Assembly: GCF_024158035.1 (NCBI RefSeq)
Contig: NZ_JAMZEK010000004.1
Coordinates: forward strand, 186,001 to 250,000
DNA: 64,000 nucleotides
DNA from: Dyella lutea
Lineage (GTDB): Bacteria; Pseudomonadota; Gammaproteobacteria; Xanthomonadales; Rhodanobacteraceae
Direction of reading: 5' to 3'
Within the stretch, counting starts at the first letter, position 1; each line of letters begins with the position of its first letter. Made by a program: the position numbers and the translations under genes. Below are positions 16,412 to 24,545 of the stretch, one piece after another. A model generated the notes under the pieces. It was not told where the DNA came from and did not search any database. It was given only the letters and a program-made list of their open reading frames with translations.

Positions 16412-17970
16412 CGGCGCGCGAGATCCGTCGGCTGCACGACAGCCTGCTGCAGCACGCCGGCGACCCGGCCACGGCGGACAAGCCGGTGGTGATCGCCGAA
16501 GGCCAGCGATACACCTACCGCGAGCTGCTCGAGGCGGCACGGCACCTCGCCGGAACGCTGCAGGCGCGCGGTGTCCGCCGCGGCGACCGGGTGGCGATCT
16601 ACCTCGACAACGGCTGGCCTGCGGTGGTGGCGATCTACGCGGTGCTGATCGCCGGTGGCGTGTTCCTGGTCGTCAACCCGCAGACCAAGTCGGACAAGCT
16701 CGCCTTCATCCTCGATGACTGCAGCGCGCGAGTGCTGGTTACCGACGCGCACATCGGCGAGCAGTTCCTGCCGCTGCTGGACGGCTCGCGTCTGCCTGGC
16801 GGGGTGATCTGCTCCGGCGAATGCCCGGAGCATCGCGCGATATCGTCCTTCGATGCGGCCACCTGCGACGCCGCGCCGGAGCCGGTGGAGCCGACCGTGA
16901 TCGGCCCGGACCTGGCCGCACTGATCTACACCTCGGGCAGCACCGGCACGCCCAAGGGCGTGATGCAGTCGCACCAGTCGATGGTGTTCGCCGGCGGCAG
17001 CCTGGTCGAATACCTGCGGCTGTCGTCCGACGATCGCATCCTGTGCGCGCTGCCGCTGGCCTTCGACTACGGCCTATACCAGTTGCTGATGACCGTCAGG
17101 CTGGGTGCCACGCTGGTGCTGGAGCGCTCGTTCACCTTCCCTGCGCAGGTCTTCGCGCGGATGCAGGCCGAGGGCGTCACGGTGTTTCCGGGCGTGCCGA
17201 CGATGTTCGCCATGCTGCTGGCCACGCACCGCAAGTCGCCGCTGCGCTTCGACGGCGTGACGCGGGTGACCAATACCGCGGCGGCGCTGTCCGACGACAG
17301 CGCCGCGCGCCTGCGCGAGATCTTTCCGCGGGCGCTGATCTACAAGATGTACGGCCTGACCGAGTGCAAGCGGGTCAGCTACCTCGAGCCGGAGCTGGTC
17401 GACCAGCGTCCCGGCTCGGTCGGCAAGGCGATCCCAGGAACCGAGGTGTACCTGCTCTCGCCCTCCGGCGAACCGACCCCGGCGGGCGAGATCGGCGTGC
17501 TGCACGTGCGCGGTCCGCACGTGATGCTCGGCTACTGGAACCGTCCGGACCTGTCCGAGCACATGCTGCGTCCGGGGCGGCTGCCGGGCGAGCGGGTGCT
17601 GTGCACGCACGACCTGTTCCGCATGGACGAGGATGGCTTTCTCTACTTCGTCGGTCGCAGCGACGACATCATCAAGACCCGCGGCGAGAAGGTCAGCCCG
17701 GTCGAGGTGGAGAACGCGATGAGCGCCATCGACGGTATCCGCGAAGTGGCGGTGGTCGGTGTCGAGGACGAGCTGCTCGGCCAGGCGATCCGCGCCTACG
17801 TGGTGCTGCAGGACGATGCCTGCCTCAGCACCGGGCAGATCCGTGCGCTTTGCCTGCGGCGACTGGAGAGCTTCATGGTGCCGCAGCAAGTGGTTTTCGT
17901 GCAGGAGTTGCCGCGCACGCCTTCGGGCAAGGTCAGCAAGCGCGCACTGCTGGAGTCGCTCGCATCGTGA
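16408..17970 (+). CDS. AMP-dependent acyl/amino-acyl ligase
   Basis: A 520-residue ANL-superfamily adenylating enzyme. Motifs: IYTSGSTGTPKGVM (A3), YGLTECKRVSYLEP (A5), FVGRSDDIIKTRGEKVSPVEVE (A8) and the catalytic Lys near residue 508 in PRTPSGKVSKR (A10). It activates a carboxylic acid as the adenylate and transfers it to a thiol, here most likely the phosphopantetheine arm of the adjacent carrier, since the two genes overlap as ATGA. It resembles the ligases that accompany stand-alone carriers in exopolysaccharide/exosortase-type clusters more than fatty acyl-CoA synthetases. The substrate is not predictable by eye. Confidence 0.88.
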   Translation: MTAREIRRLHDSLLQHAGDPATADKPVVIAEGQRYTYRELLEAARHLAGTLQARGVRRGDRVAIYLDNGWPAVVAIYAVLIAGGVFLVVNPQTKSDKLAFILDDCSARVLVTDAHIGEQFLPLLDGSRLPGGVICSGECPEHRAISSFDAATCDAAPEPVEPTVIGPDLAALIYTSGSTGTPKGVMQSHQSMVFAGGSLVEYLRLSSDDRILCALPLAFDYGLYQLLMTVRLGATLVLERSFTFPAQVFARMQAEGVTVFPGVPTMFAMLLATHRKSPLRFDGVTRVTNTAAALSDDSAARLREIFPRALIYKMYGLTECKRVSYLEPELVDQRPGSVGKAIPGTEVYLLSPSGEPTPAGEIGVLHVRGPHVMLGYWNRPDLSEHMLRPGRLPGERVLCTHDLFRMDEDGFLYFVGRSDDIIKTRGEKVSPVEVENAMSAIDGIREVAVVGVEDELLGQAIRAYVVLQDDACLSTGQIRALCLRRLESFMVPQQVVFVQELPRTPSGKVSKRALLESLAS

Positions 17971-17980
17971 GGTCGCATCG

Positions 17981-18871
17981 ATGAGTGTGTTGTTCGAGGG
18001 CATGCTGTCCCGTCTCACCGATGGCCTGCAGGTGTTGCCCGACAAGCCGGAGGAAACGCCCGAGAGCGCCCTGCGCGCGCTGTGGCATACCGCGGCGGGG
18101 CGTCCGTGTTCCGCACACGTGGCGATGCGCCGGCCGCTACCGGCGATCGAGGCCAGTCCGGCCGCGGTCACCGTGCTGGAGCGACTGGTACAGCGGCGCC
18201 TGCTCGGCGAGCCGCTGGCCTATATCACCGGGCGGCAGAACTTCATGGGGCTGGAGATGCTCAGTGCGCCGGGTGCGCTGATTCCCCGCGCGGAAACCGA
18301 GTTGATGGCGCGGGCGGCCGTCGATCTGCTCGACGGTGTGCGCGGCGAACCGCTGGCGCTGGATGTCTGTACCGGTTCGGGCAACGTGGCCTATGCGATG
18401 GCCTGGGGTGTGCCGCGGGCGCGCGTGATGGGTGGCGACATCAGCGAGGAGGCGCTGGCGCTGGCCGGGGAGAACGGGCGCCTGCTCGGCATGCAGGACC
18501 GGCTGGAGTTCCGCCGCGGCGACCTGCTGGCGCCATTCGACGAGCCGGGCCTGACCGGCCGGATCGACCTGATCACCTCCGCGCCGCCGTACATCCAGAG
18601 CGGCAAGGTGGACGTGATGGCCCCGGAGATCGCCAGCCACGAACCGCGCGAAGCCTTCGATGGCGGTCCGCTCGGGGTGACCCTGCTGATGCGCTTGGTG
18701 GAGGAGTCCCCGCGCATGCTGCGGTCCGGCGGCTGGCTGGCATTCGAGGTCGGCAAGGGGCAGGGGCCGGCGATGTCGCGCCGACTGCAGCGCGACACGA
18801 ACTACGCTGAGGTGCGCGAACTGCCCGATGCCGAGGGCGTGGTGCGCGCGCTGCTGGCGCGCCGGGCGTGA
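17981..18871 (+). CDS. PrmC/HemK-like methyltransferase with altered NPPY motif
   Basis: A 296-residue class I SAM methyltransferase built like PrmC: an N-terminal helical domain, then EPLAYITGRQNFMGLEM and IPRAETELM, the SAM loop LALDVCTGSGNVAYAMA and a C-terminal FDGGPLGVTLLMRLV segment. PrmC methylates the GGQ glutamine of release factors using an N-P-P-Y motif. Here the motif is A-P-P-Y (Ala201, 18581-18592), so the Asn that contacts the amide is missing. That argues against release-factor methylation and for a pathway-specific substrate or loss of activity. It sits ten bases after the AMP-ligase in the same run. Confidence 0.8.
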   Translation: MSVLFEGMLSRLTDGLQVLPDKPEETPESALRALWHTAAGRPCSAHVAMRRPLPAIEASPAAVTVLERLVQRRLLGEPLAYITGRQNFMGLEMLSAPGALIPRAETELMARAAVDLLDGVRGEPLALDVCTGSGNVAYAMAWGVPRARVMGGDISEEALALAGENGRLLGMQDRLEFRRGDLLAPFDEPGLTGRIDLITSAPPYIQSGKVDVMAPEIASHEPREAFDGGPLGVTLLMRLVEESPRMLRSGGWLAFEVGKGQGPAMSRRLQRDTNYAEVRELPDAEGVVRALLARRA

Positions 18872-18899
18872 ACGGGCGGATGGCGGGGGAGGCGACGGC

Positions 18900-19883
18900 A
18901 TGACGGCCGCGCTGGACTGGAACGTGCTGGACATCGATCCGGCCGCCGAGGTGGAGCGCATCGTCGCGTGGATACGCGCCACGCTGGCGCAGACGCTGCA
19001 TCGGCGCGGGCTGGTGGTGGCCATCTCCGGGGGCGTGGACAGCTCGGTCTGTGCCGCGCTGGCAGTGCGCGCGGTGGGGGCATCGCGGGTTTACTCGCTG
19101 ATCCTGCCCGAGCGGGATTCATCCGGACGCAGCGCACGCGATGCCGGAGCGCTGGCCGAGTTCCTCGGTATCCGCGTGCAGACGCAGGACATTGCCCCGG
19201 CGCTGGAGGCGATCGGTTGCTACCGCTCGCGTGACGAAGCGGTGCGCCGCGTGTTGCCGGACTATCGCGAGGACTGGCGCATCAAGGTGGTGATCGCCGG
19301 CGGCCGCGAGGGTGGCATCAACCATTTCCGGCTGGTCGCCGAGGCGCCGGACGGACGCCGCTTCGACGCGCCGATGGCGTTGCCGGAATACCTGCAGATC
19401 GTCGCCGCCACGAACTACAAGCAGCGCCTGCGCAAGACCATCGAATACCACCACGCCGACCGCCTGAACTACGCCGTGGTCGGCACGCCGAACCGGCTGG
19501 AATACGACCAGGGCTTCTTCGTGAAGAACGGTGACGGCTCGGCCGACCTCAAGCCGATCGCGCACCTGTACAAGTCGCAGGTCTATGCGTTGGCGCGTTA
19601 CCTGGAACTGCCCGAGTGCGTGGCCACGGCCGAGCCGACCACCGACACCTACAGCCTGGCGCAGGGGCAGGACGAGTTCTATTTCGCCTTGCCGTGGCGC
19701 TCGATGGACCTGGCGCTGTGGGCGCTCGAACATGACTTGCCGCCGGCCGCGCTGTGCGGGCCACTGGGCCTGGCGCCCGAAGCCGCCGAAGCGGTCTACG
19801 CCGATATCCGCGCCAAGCGGCGCAGCACGCGCTATCTTCACCTGCCCCCGTTGAGCCTGACCTCGCCCCCCGCCATGCCATGA
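18900..19883 (+). CDS. NAD synthase-like ATP-dependent amidation enzyme
   Basis: A 327-residue NadE-family N-type ATP pyrophosphatase. SGGVDSS at residues 43-49 binds pyrophosphate. The later block VVGTPNRLEYDQGFFVKNGDGSADLKPIAHLYKSQV (cited here in family terms: GT-N--E---G-F-K-GDG--D--PI--L-K-QV) matches ammonia-dependent NAD synthetases. It is longer than usual (about 275) with an insertion around residues 130-165 (GGREGGINHFRLVAEAPDGR). There is no glutaminase domain. The start is set by a GGGGGAGG run before ATG 18900. Embedded in this gene run, it may amidate a pathway carboxylate rather than make NAD. Its stop overlaps the next start. Confidence 0.8.
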   Translation: MTAALDWNVLDIDPAAEVERIVAWIRATLAQTLHRRGLVVAISGGVDSSVCAALAVRAVGASRVYSLILPERDSSGRSARDAGALAEFLGIRVQTQDIAPALEAIGCYRSRDEAVRRVLPDYREDWRIKVVIAGGREGGINHFRLVAEAPDGRRFDAPMALPEYLQIVAATNYKQRLRKTIEYHHADRLNYAVVGTPNRLEYDQGFFVKNGDGSADLKPIAHLYKSQVYALARYLELPECVATAEPTTDTYSLAQGQDEFYFALPWRSMDLALWALEHDLPPAALCGPLGLAPEAAEAVYADIRAKRRSTRYLHLPPLSLTSPPAMP

Positions 19884-20935
19884 GCAGCGCGCCGTCCTCC
19901 CCCGCGTACACGATCGAACCGGCGCGGTTGCCGGACGATGTGGCGGACATCGTCGGGATCTGGGATGTCAGCCGCCTGGGCCGGCCCGAGGCGCACCGTC
20001 CGAAGATCGACTGGTTCTACCGGCAATGCCCGTTCGGCGAGCCGACGGTGTGCCTGCTGCGCGACCGGGCCAGCGGTGAGCGGGTCGGGGTCAGTTCGGC
20101 CGGGCCTCGACGCATGGTGACCAGCGGGCGGGTGCTTGAAGCCGGCGTGCTGGTGGATTTCGCGGTACATCCGAAACACCGCAGCCTCGGGCCGGCGATG
20201 ATCCTGCAGGCGGCCCTGATGGAGGCATCCGCCGAGCGGTTCGATCTGCTGTACGGCGTGCCCAATCCGAAGTCGCTCGCCGTGGTGAAGCGGCTCGGCT
20301 ACGCGGTGCTCGGCGAGATGCGCCGGCACGCGCGGGTGTTGCGCAGCCGTCGCTATCTCGCGCGGCGCATGCCCGGCTGGCTGGCGGCGCTCGCCGCGCT
20401 GCCGGTCGATACCGCCGTCGCGTTGACGCTGTTCGCGCGCGGTGCGTGGGCCCGGTCGCTCACTGCCGAATGGAGCGACCGGGTCGATCCCCGCATGGAT
20501 GCCCTGTGGCAGCGATCCCGACTGGGCGATACGGCCCTGGCCGCGCGCGACAGTGTCTTCCTGCGATGGCGTTTCGACGCGTGGCCGATGGTGGCGACGC
20601 GCTACCTGTTGGTATCCGCCCGCGACGGCACGCTGCACGCATGGTTCGCCTGCCAGGCCGAGGGCGGCGTCCTGCACGTGCGCGACTTCTGGTCGGCCGG
20701 CGCGATCGACGGCGTGCCGCGCGCCTGTCTGGACCTGCTGCTCCACGCGGCGTGGCGCGAGGGCCTGGGCGCGGTCTCGGTGGAGTGCATGGCCACCGCG
20801 GCCTGCCATGCGGCCTGGCAGCAGGCCGGGTTTCGCGAACGCGGCCGCCGTCCGGTCATCGGTCGCTGGCAGCGGGGCTTCGCGGCAGGGACCCCGCCGG
20901 CGCTGCACCTGACTGCCGCCGACGAAGACCAGTAG
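19880..20935 (+). CDS. GNAT-family N-acetyltransferase, probably two GNAT folds
   Basis: A 351-residue protein beginning at ATG 19880, overlapping the NAD-synthase-like stop (ATGA). The first half has an acetyl-CoA-binding-like segment: LVDFAVHPKHRSLGPAMILQAALM followed by YGVPNPKSLAVVKRLGY, a classical GNAT C-terminal signature. The second half repeats a similar pattern (HAAWREGLGAVSVECM, then AAWQQAGFRERGRRPVIG), suggesting a tandem or FemAB-like arrangement. It would acylate an amine in the pathway. It is the last gene of the co-directional run; the next gene is on the other strand 10 bases away. Confidence 0.75.
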   Translation: MSSAPSSPAYTIEPARLPDDVADIVGIWDVSRLGRPEAHRPKIDWFYRQCPFGEPTVCLLRDRASGERVGVSSAGPRRMVTSGRVLEAGVLVDFAVHPKHRSLGPAMILQAALMEASAERFDLLYGVPNPKSLAVVKRLGYAVLGEMRRHARVLRSRRYLARRMPGWLAALAALPVDTAVALTLFARGAWARSLTAEWSDRVDPRMDALWQRSRLGDTALAARDSVFLRWRFDAWPMVATRYLLVSARDGTLHAWFACQAEGGVLHVRDFWSAGAIDGVPRACLDLLLHAAWREGLGAVSVECMATAACHAAWQQAGFRERGRRPVIGRWQRGFAAGTPPALHLTAADEDQ

Positions 20936-20945
20936 CCGGAACGGC

Positions 20946-21923
20946 TCAACGCGCGGCCAGCATGCCTTCGCTGCGCATCCATGCCAGCGTGTCGCCGAGC
21001 AGCGAATCCAGCGGCGTCTCCACGTAGTCCAGCTCGCGAATGGCCCTGGACGAATCCACCCGCAGGTGATGCGAGGTCAGCGCCGCGCCTTCCGGTGTCA
21101 CGTCCGGCTCGCGCCCGCTGAACCGGGCGATCGTGTCCAGCACGCGGGCGTAGGCCATCAGTGCCCAGGCCGGCGTGGCGCCCCGCGGCGTGCGGCGTCC
21201 GAGGGCGGCGCCGACGCGGTGCACGAAGTCGACGAAACTGGCCTGCTCGCCGCCGAGCAGGTAGCACTGGCCGTAACGCTGTCGCTGCCATGCCCGCAGC
21301 TGTGCACGTGCGATCTCGCGCACGTCGGCGAAGGCACCGATGCCGGGCGGGATGCCGGGGAGTTTCTGCGCATCGACCAGGCGAATCAGTCGCGACCAGT
21401 TGTGCCGGTCGCCGGGCCCGAGGATGTGCGAGGGATTGAACACGATCCACGGCAGTGCGCTGTCGCGTACCGCCTGCTCGGCGAGGTATTTGCTGCGCTC
21501 GTAGTTGATCCAGCTGTCGCCGCCGCGCTGCGGCGTGGCCTCGGTGATCATGCCACGCACCAGGTGCGAGTACGCCGACACCGAGGAGGTGTGCAGGAAG
21601 GCGCCGACGCGGGCGCGTTTCGCAGCCGCCAGCAGCTGCCGCGTGCCGTCGACATTGGTGGCGGTCTGTCGTGCGGCGTTGCGCTTCCACATGCTGGTGT
21701 CGGCGGCAGCGTGGAATACCGCTTCGCAGCCAGTCAGTGCAGCGGCGAGCGAGTCGGTGTCGTCCAGCCTGGCCCGCACAGGTTGTCCGCCCTGCGCGGC
21801 GATGGCCGTGTCCGACGCCTCGCTGCGCGACAGCGCGCGCACCGTGTGGCCGGCGCCGGCCAGCTCGTGCAGCAGGTGGCCGCCGAGGAAGCCGCTGGCA
21901 CCGGTGAGGAAGACCGTGCTCAT
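20946..21923 (-). CDS. NAD-dependent epimerase/dehydratase (extended SDR)
   Basis: A 325-residue extended short-chain dehydrogenase. The nucleotide-binding motif is TGASGFLGGH at residues 8-17; the active site has SSVSAY and YERSK (Y-x3-K). Size and C-terminal length fit the 3-beta-hydroxysteroid dehydrogenase/dihydroflavonol reductase-like group. It is convergent with the GNAT gene, so it need not belong to that pathway. The substrate is unknown. Confidence 0.85.
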   Translation of the reverse strand: MSTVFLTGASGFLGGHLLHELAGAGHTVRALSRSEASDTAIAAQGGQPVRARLDDTDSLAAALTGCEAVFHAAADTSMWKRNAARQTATNVDGTRQLLAAAKRARVGAFLHTSSVSAYSHLVRGMITEATPQRGGDSWINYERSKYLAEQAVRDSALPWIVFNPSHILGPGDRHNWSRLIRLVDAQKLPGIPPGIGAFADVREIARAQLRAWQRQRYGQCYLLGGEQASFVDFVHRVGAALGRRTPRGATPAWALMAYARVLDTIARFSGREPDVTPEGAALTSHHLRVDSSRAIRELDYVETPLDSLLGDTLAWMRSEGMLAAR

Positions 21924-22089
21924 GCGTGCACCGGACGAGGGTCTTGGGATGGCATCATCGTCGAACCGCTCCTGGGTTCATTCGCTGCGGAAAGGGACTG
22001 CGTCGCACCCGTTGCGACGTTCGCGCTCCAGCATGCCGAAGACGGCAGGGCGCCGCCACGGACACGACGGCCAACGGAGGCATCCTCTC

Positions 22090-23250
22090 ATGCTCGGCAC
22101 GCTGGCGATCGCCAATTACCGCTCGCTGCGCTCGCTGGTGCTGCCACTGGGGACGCTGACCCTGGTGACCGGCGCCAACGGCAGCGGCAAGTCCAACCTC
22201 TATCGCGCGCTGCGCCTGCTAGCCGATACGGCACAGGGGCGCGTGGTCAACGCACTGGCTCGCGAGGGCGGGCTAGGTTCCACGCTGTGGGCCGGTCCGG
22301 AGGAAATCACCCGGGCGATGCGCAAGGGCGAGGTACCGGTGCAGGGCGGGCCGCGACGCGAGGTGGTGGCGCTGCGCATGGGCTTCGCCGGAGACGAATT
22401 CGGTTATGCGATCGACCTCGGGCTGCCCGAGCCGTCCTCGTCACGGTTCGCCTCCGATCCGCAGATCAAGACCGAGGCGATCTGGGCCGGTCCGTTCCTG
22501 CGCCCGGCCAACCTGCTGGTGTCGCGCCGCGGCGCGCTGGCGCGCATCCGCGAGGGGCGCAGCTGGCGGGTGCTGGCCGACGACCTCGACCCGTTCGACA
22601 GCCTGTTCACCCAGGTCGCCGATCCCGAGCGCGCGCCGGAGGTGCTGCGCCTTCGAGAGACGGTGCGCGGCTGGCGCTTCTACGACCATTTCCGTTCCGA
22701 TGCCGAAGCGCCGGCACGCTGGCCGCAACTCGGTACCCGCACGCCGGTGCTGAGCCATGACGGGCATGACCTGGCCGCGGCCTGGCAGACGATCCACGAG
22801 ATCGGCGATCCGCGCGCACTGGATGCCGCGGTCGAGGATGCCTTTCCCGGCGCCAGCGTCGAGGTGACCGCGAGCGCCGGGCGCTTCGGTCTGGCGTTCC
22901 GCCAGCACGGCTTGCTGCGTCCGTTGTCGGCCGCCGAGCTGTCCGACGGCACGCTGCGCTACCTGCTTTGGATCGCCGCCCTGCATACGCCGCGACCGCC
23001 GCCGCTGATGGTGCTCAACGAACCGGAGACCAGCCTGCATCCCGACCTGCTGCCGGCGCTGGCGCGACTGATCGTGCAGGCCTCCGCGCGCAGCCAGGTG
23101 TGGGTGGTCTCGCATGCTGCCCGGCTGATCGCCGCGCTGGAGCAGGCGCCCGCCTGCCACACGCTGCGACTGGAAAAGGAACTGAGCCAGACGCGGTTGG
23201 TCGGCCAGCGCATGTTGGATGAGCCGGCCTGGCATTGGCCGGAGCGATGA
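22090..23250 (+). CDS. SMC/RecF-like AAA ATPase
   Basis: A 386-residue ATPase of the AAA_21/SMC-like type. Walker A is TGANGSGKSNLYRAL at about residues 27-41; the signature LSDGTLRYL and the Walker B/D-loop VLNEPETSLHPDLLPAL are near 290-325; a terminal VVSHAARLI is the H-loop. There is no TOPRIM nuclease domain, so it is not a complete OLD protein. The start is ATG 22090 (MLGTLAIANYRSL, the first strand of the fold); the upstream open frame is non-coding. Such stand-alone proteins are widespread and uncharacterised, some acting in DNA repair or defence. Confidence 0.8.
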   Translation: MLGTLAIANYRSLRSLVLPLGTLTLVTGANGSGKSNLYRALRLLADTAQGRVVNALAREGGLGSTLWAGPEEITRAMRKGEVPVQGGPRREVVALRMGFAGDEFGYAIDLGLPEPSSSRFASDPQIKTEAIWAGPFLRPANLLVSRRGALARIREGRSWRVLADDLDPFDSLFTQVADPERAPEVLRLRETVRGWRFYDHFRSDAEAPARWPQLGTRTPVLSHDGHDLAAAWQTIHEIGDPRALDAAVEDAFPGASVEVTASAGRFGLAFRQHGLLRPLSAAELSDGTLRYLLWIAALHTPRPPPLMVLNEPETSLHPDLLPALARLIVQASARSQVWVVSHAARLIAALEQAPACHTLRLEKELSQTRLVGQRMLDEPAWHWPER

Positions 23251-23312
23251 CCGGGACAGGAGGGAAAGCCCGTGCATCCGCGACTGGCGCAGTATTTCGC
23301 GCACAGGGTGCG

Positions 23313-23354
23313 CTCCTACAGAATGGATGCCTGTAGGAGCCCACCTTGTGGGCG
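23313..23354. repeat. REP-like palindromic repeat
   Basis: Between the ATPase and the next gene: CTCCTACAG (23313-23321) and its reverse complement CTGTAGGAG (23331-23339), followed by GCCCAC-CTT-GTGGGC (23340-23354). The core 'TGTAGGAGC..' followed by a short hairpin is the common REP form in pseudomonads and xanthomonads, usually mobilised by REP-associated tyrosine transposases. No such transposase is in the window. Confidence 0.7.
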
Positions 23355-23387
23355 ACGGAGGGTGGGGAAAGCTGCGCACGGGATGGT

Positions 23388-24545
23388 TCATGCCTCGCTC
23401 CTGTCGAAGTACAGCATCGTCATGCCTTCGCCCGGTACGGTCTGCCGGCCGGTCAGCGTGGCGATGCCGTTGGTGGACAGGCGCAGGATCCACGCCATCA
23501 CCCACGGCGGCCGGTCGTCGGCCAGACCGAGCATGCAACGCACTTCGCCGAACAGCGGCTGGCCGGTGTCCGGGTGCGCACCGATCGGCGTCTGGCGGAA
23601 GCGGTTCTGCACGATCCACTGGCGCGGCGTGGGCAGGGCGGCGAGCTGCTCGGCGGTCGGTGCCAGCAGCAGGCCGCTGCCGGAATGGCCGCCGACCGCC
23701 TTGGCCACCCATCGGTCGGCGGCCTGCCAGCCGTTGGTGCACAGCGGGCTGGCTTCCACCCAATGACAAGCCTCGTGCTCGGCCAGCGCCACGTCGGCCA
23801 GGCTGCCCTTGTGGATGCCTTCGTACCAGGCCGGATGGCTGTGCCAGCTGACCCGGTCCGCCGCCATCAACGTGCCCTCGGCGCGGCGTTGGTCGAAACG
23901 GTCCAGGTCGGACAGGATCAGCCGGTTCCAGACATGGCCGAAGTGGCGCGCGGTGCCCGGGTGATAGAGCAGTCCGTGCGCGGGCAGCAGCTCGCTCCAG
24001 TCGTGCACGGCGATCTGCCACCAGTGGCGCGCGGCATCGAGGTCGGGCCAGGTGGGGCGCTGCCGTGGGCGATCCTCGATCAACACCGTCGCCGGCTTCG
24101 GCGCGACCCAGCGGCGCAGATGTCCGACCCAGTCGCTGCCGTGGGGTACCGGGTCGTGCGGCAGCCAGTGGCGGTCCAGCCCGTGCAGGCGGCGCTGCGC
24201 CTGGTGCAGGGTGTGGAAAGTCGGCAGCATCGAGGTAAAGGCCTGGATCTCCACCCAGGCCAGCTCGAACGGCTGCTGCGGATGCTCGACGAAGGCCAGG
24301 TCCAGCGCCAGCACGTCCGCCTTCGCGCCATGCCAGTGCGGACGCGGCGCGCGCAGTTGCGGGTCGAGCGCTTCGACCAGGTGGGACACCTTGGCCTGCA
24401 GCGCGTCGTGCAGGGCGCGGTTGCCGGTCGCGTAGTGGTCGGACATCTGGCTCTGCGGCAGGTGGGGCGCACGCACGTCGGCCAGCGCCTGGCGCAGCGG
24501 TTCGGCACCCATCGGGTGCAGGGCGATCCGGGGATGCTCGCTCAT
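23388..24545 (-). CDS. ATP-grasp-like protein paired with a GCS2-type ligase
   Basis: A 385-residue protein not recognised as a named family. The C-terminal half looks like an ATP-grasp core: WVAKAVGGHSGSGLLL (glycine-rich lysine strand), WIVQNRFRQTPIG, then GEVRCMLGLADD and a final RLSTNGIATLTGR with the Arg/Asn that ligate Mg-ATP in such enzymes. The N-terminal half is His/Trp-rich. The start overlaps the upstream ligase stop by four bases (ATGA), so the two are coupled and probably act in the same route, for example forming two successive amide bonds. Assignment by eye only. Confidence 0.55.
   Translation of the reverse strand: MSEHPRIALHPMGAEPLRQALADVRAPHLPQSQMSDHYATGNRALHDALQAKVSHLVEALDPQLRAPRPHWHGAKADVLALDLAFVEHPQQPFELAWVEIQAFTSMLPTFHTLHQAQRRLHGLDRHWLPHDPVPHGSDWVGHLRRWVAPKPATVLIEDRPRQRPTWPDLDAARHWWQIAVHDWSELLPAHGLLYHPGTARHFGHVWNRLILSDLDRFDQRRAEGTLMAADRVSWHSHPAWYEGIHKGSLADVALAEHEACHWVEASPLCTNGWQAADRWVAKAVGGHSGSGLLLAPTAEQLAALPTPRQWIVQNRFRQTPIGAHPDTGQPLFGEVRCMLGLADDRPPWVMAWILRLSTNGIATLTGRQTVPGEGMTMLYFDRSEA

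Noticed and set aside
17981-18871. Housekeeping prmC (release factor methyltransferase)
   Set aside because: The NPPY motif is APPY and the gene is not next to prfA.
12949-20935. Exosortase/PEP-CTERM polysaccharide cluster
   Set aside because: Ligase, carrier and amidotransferase resemble such clusters, but there is no exosortase, glycosyltransferase or PEP-CTERM protein in the window.
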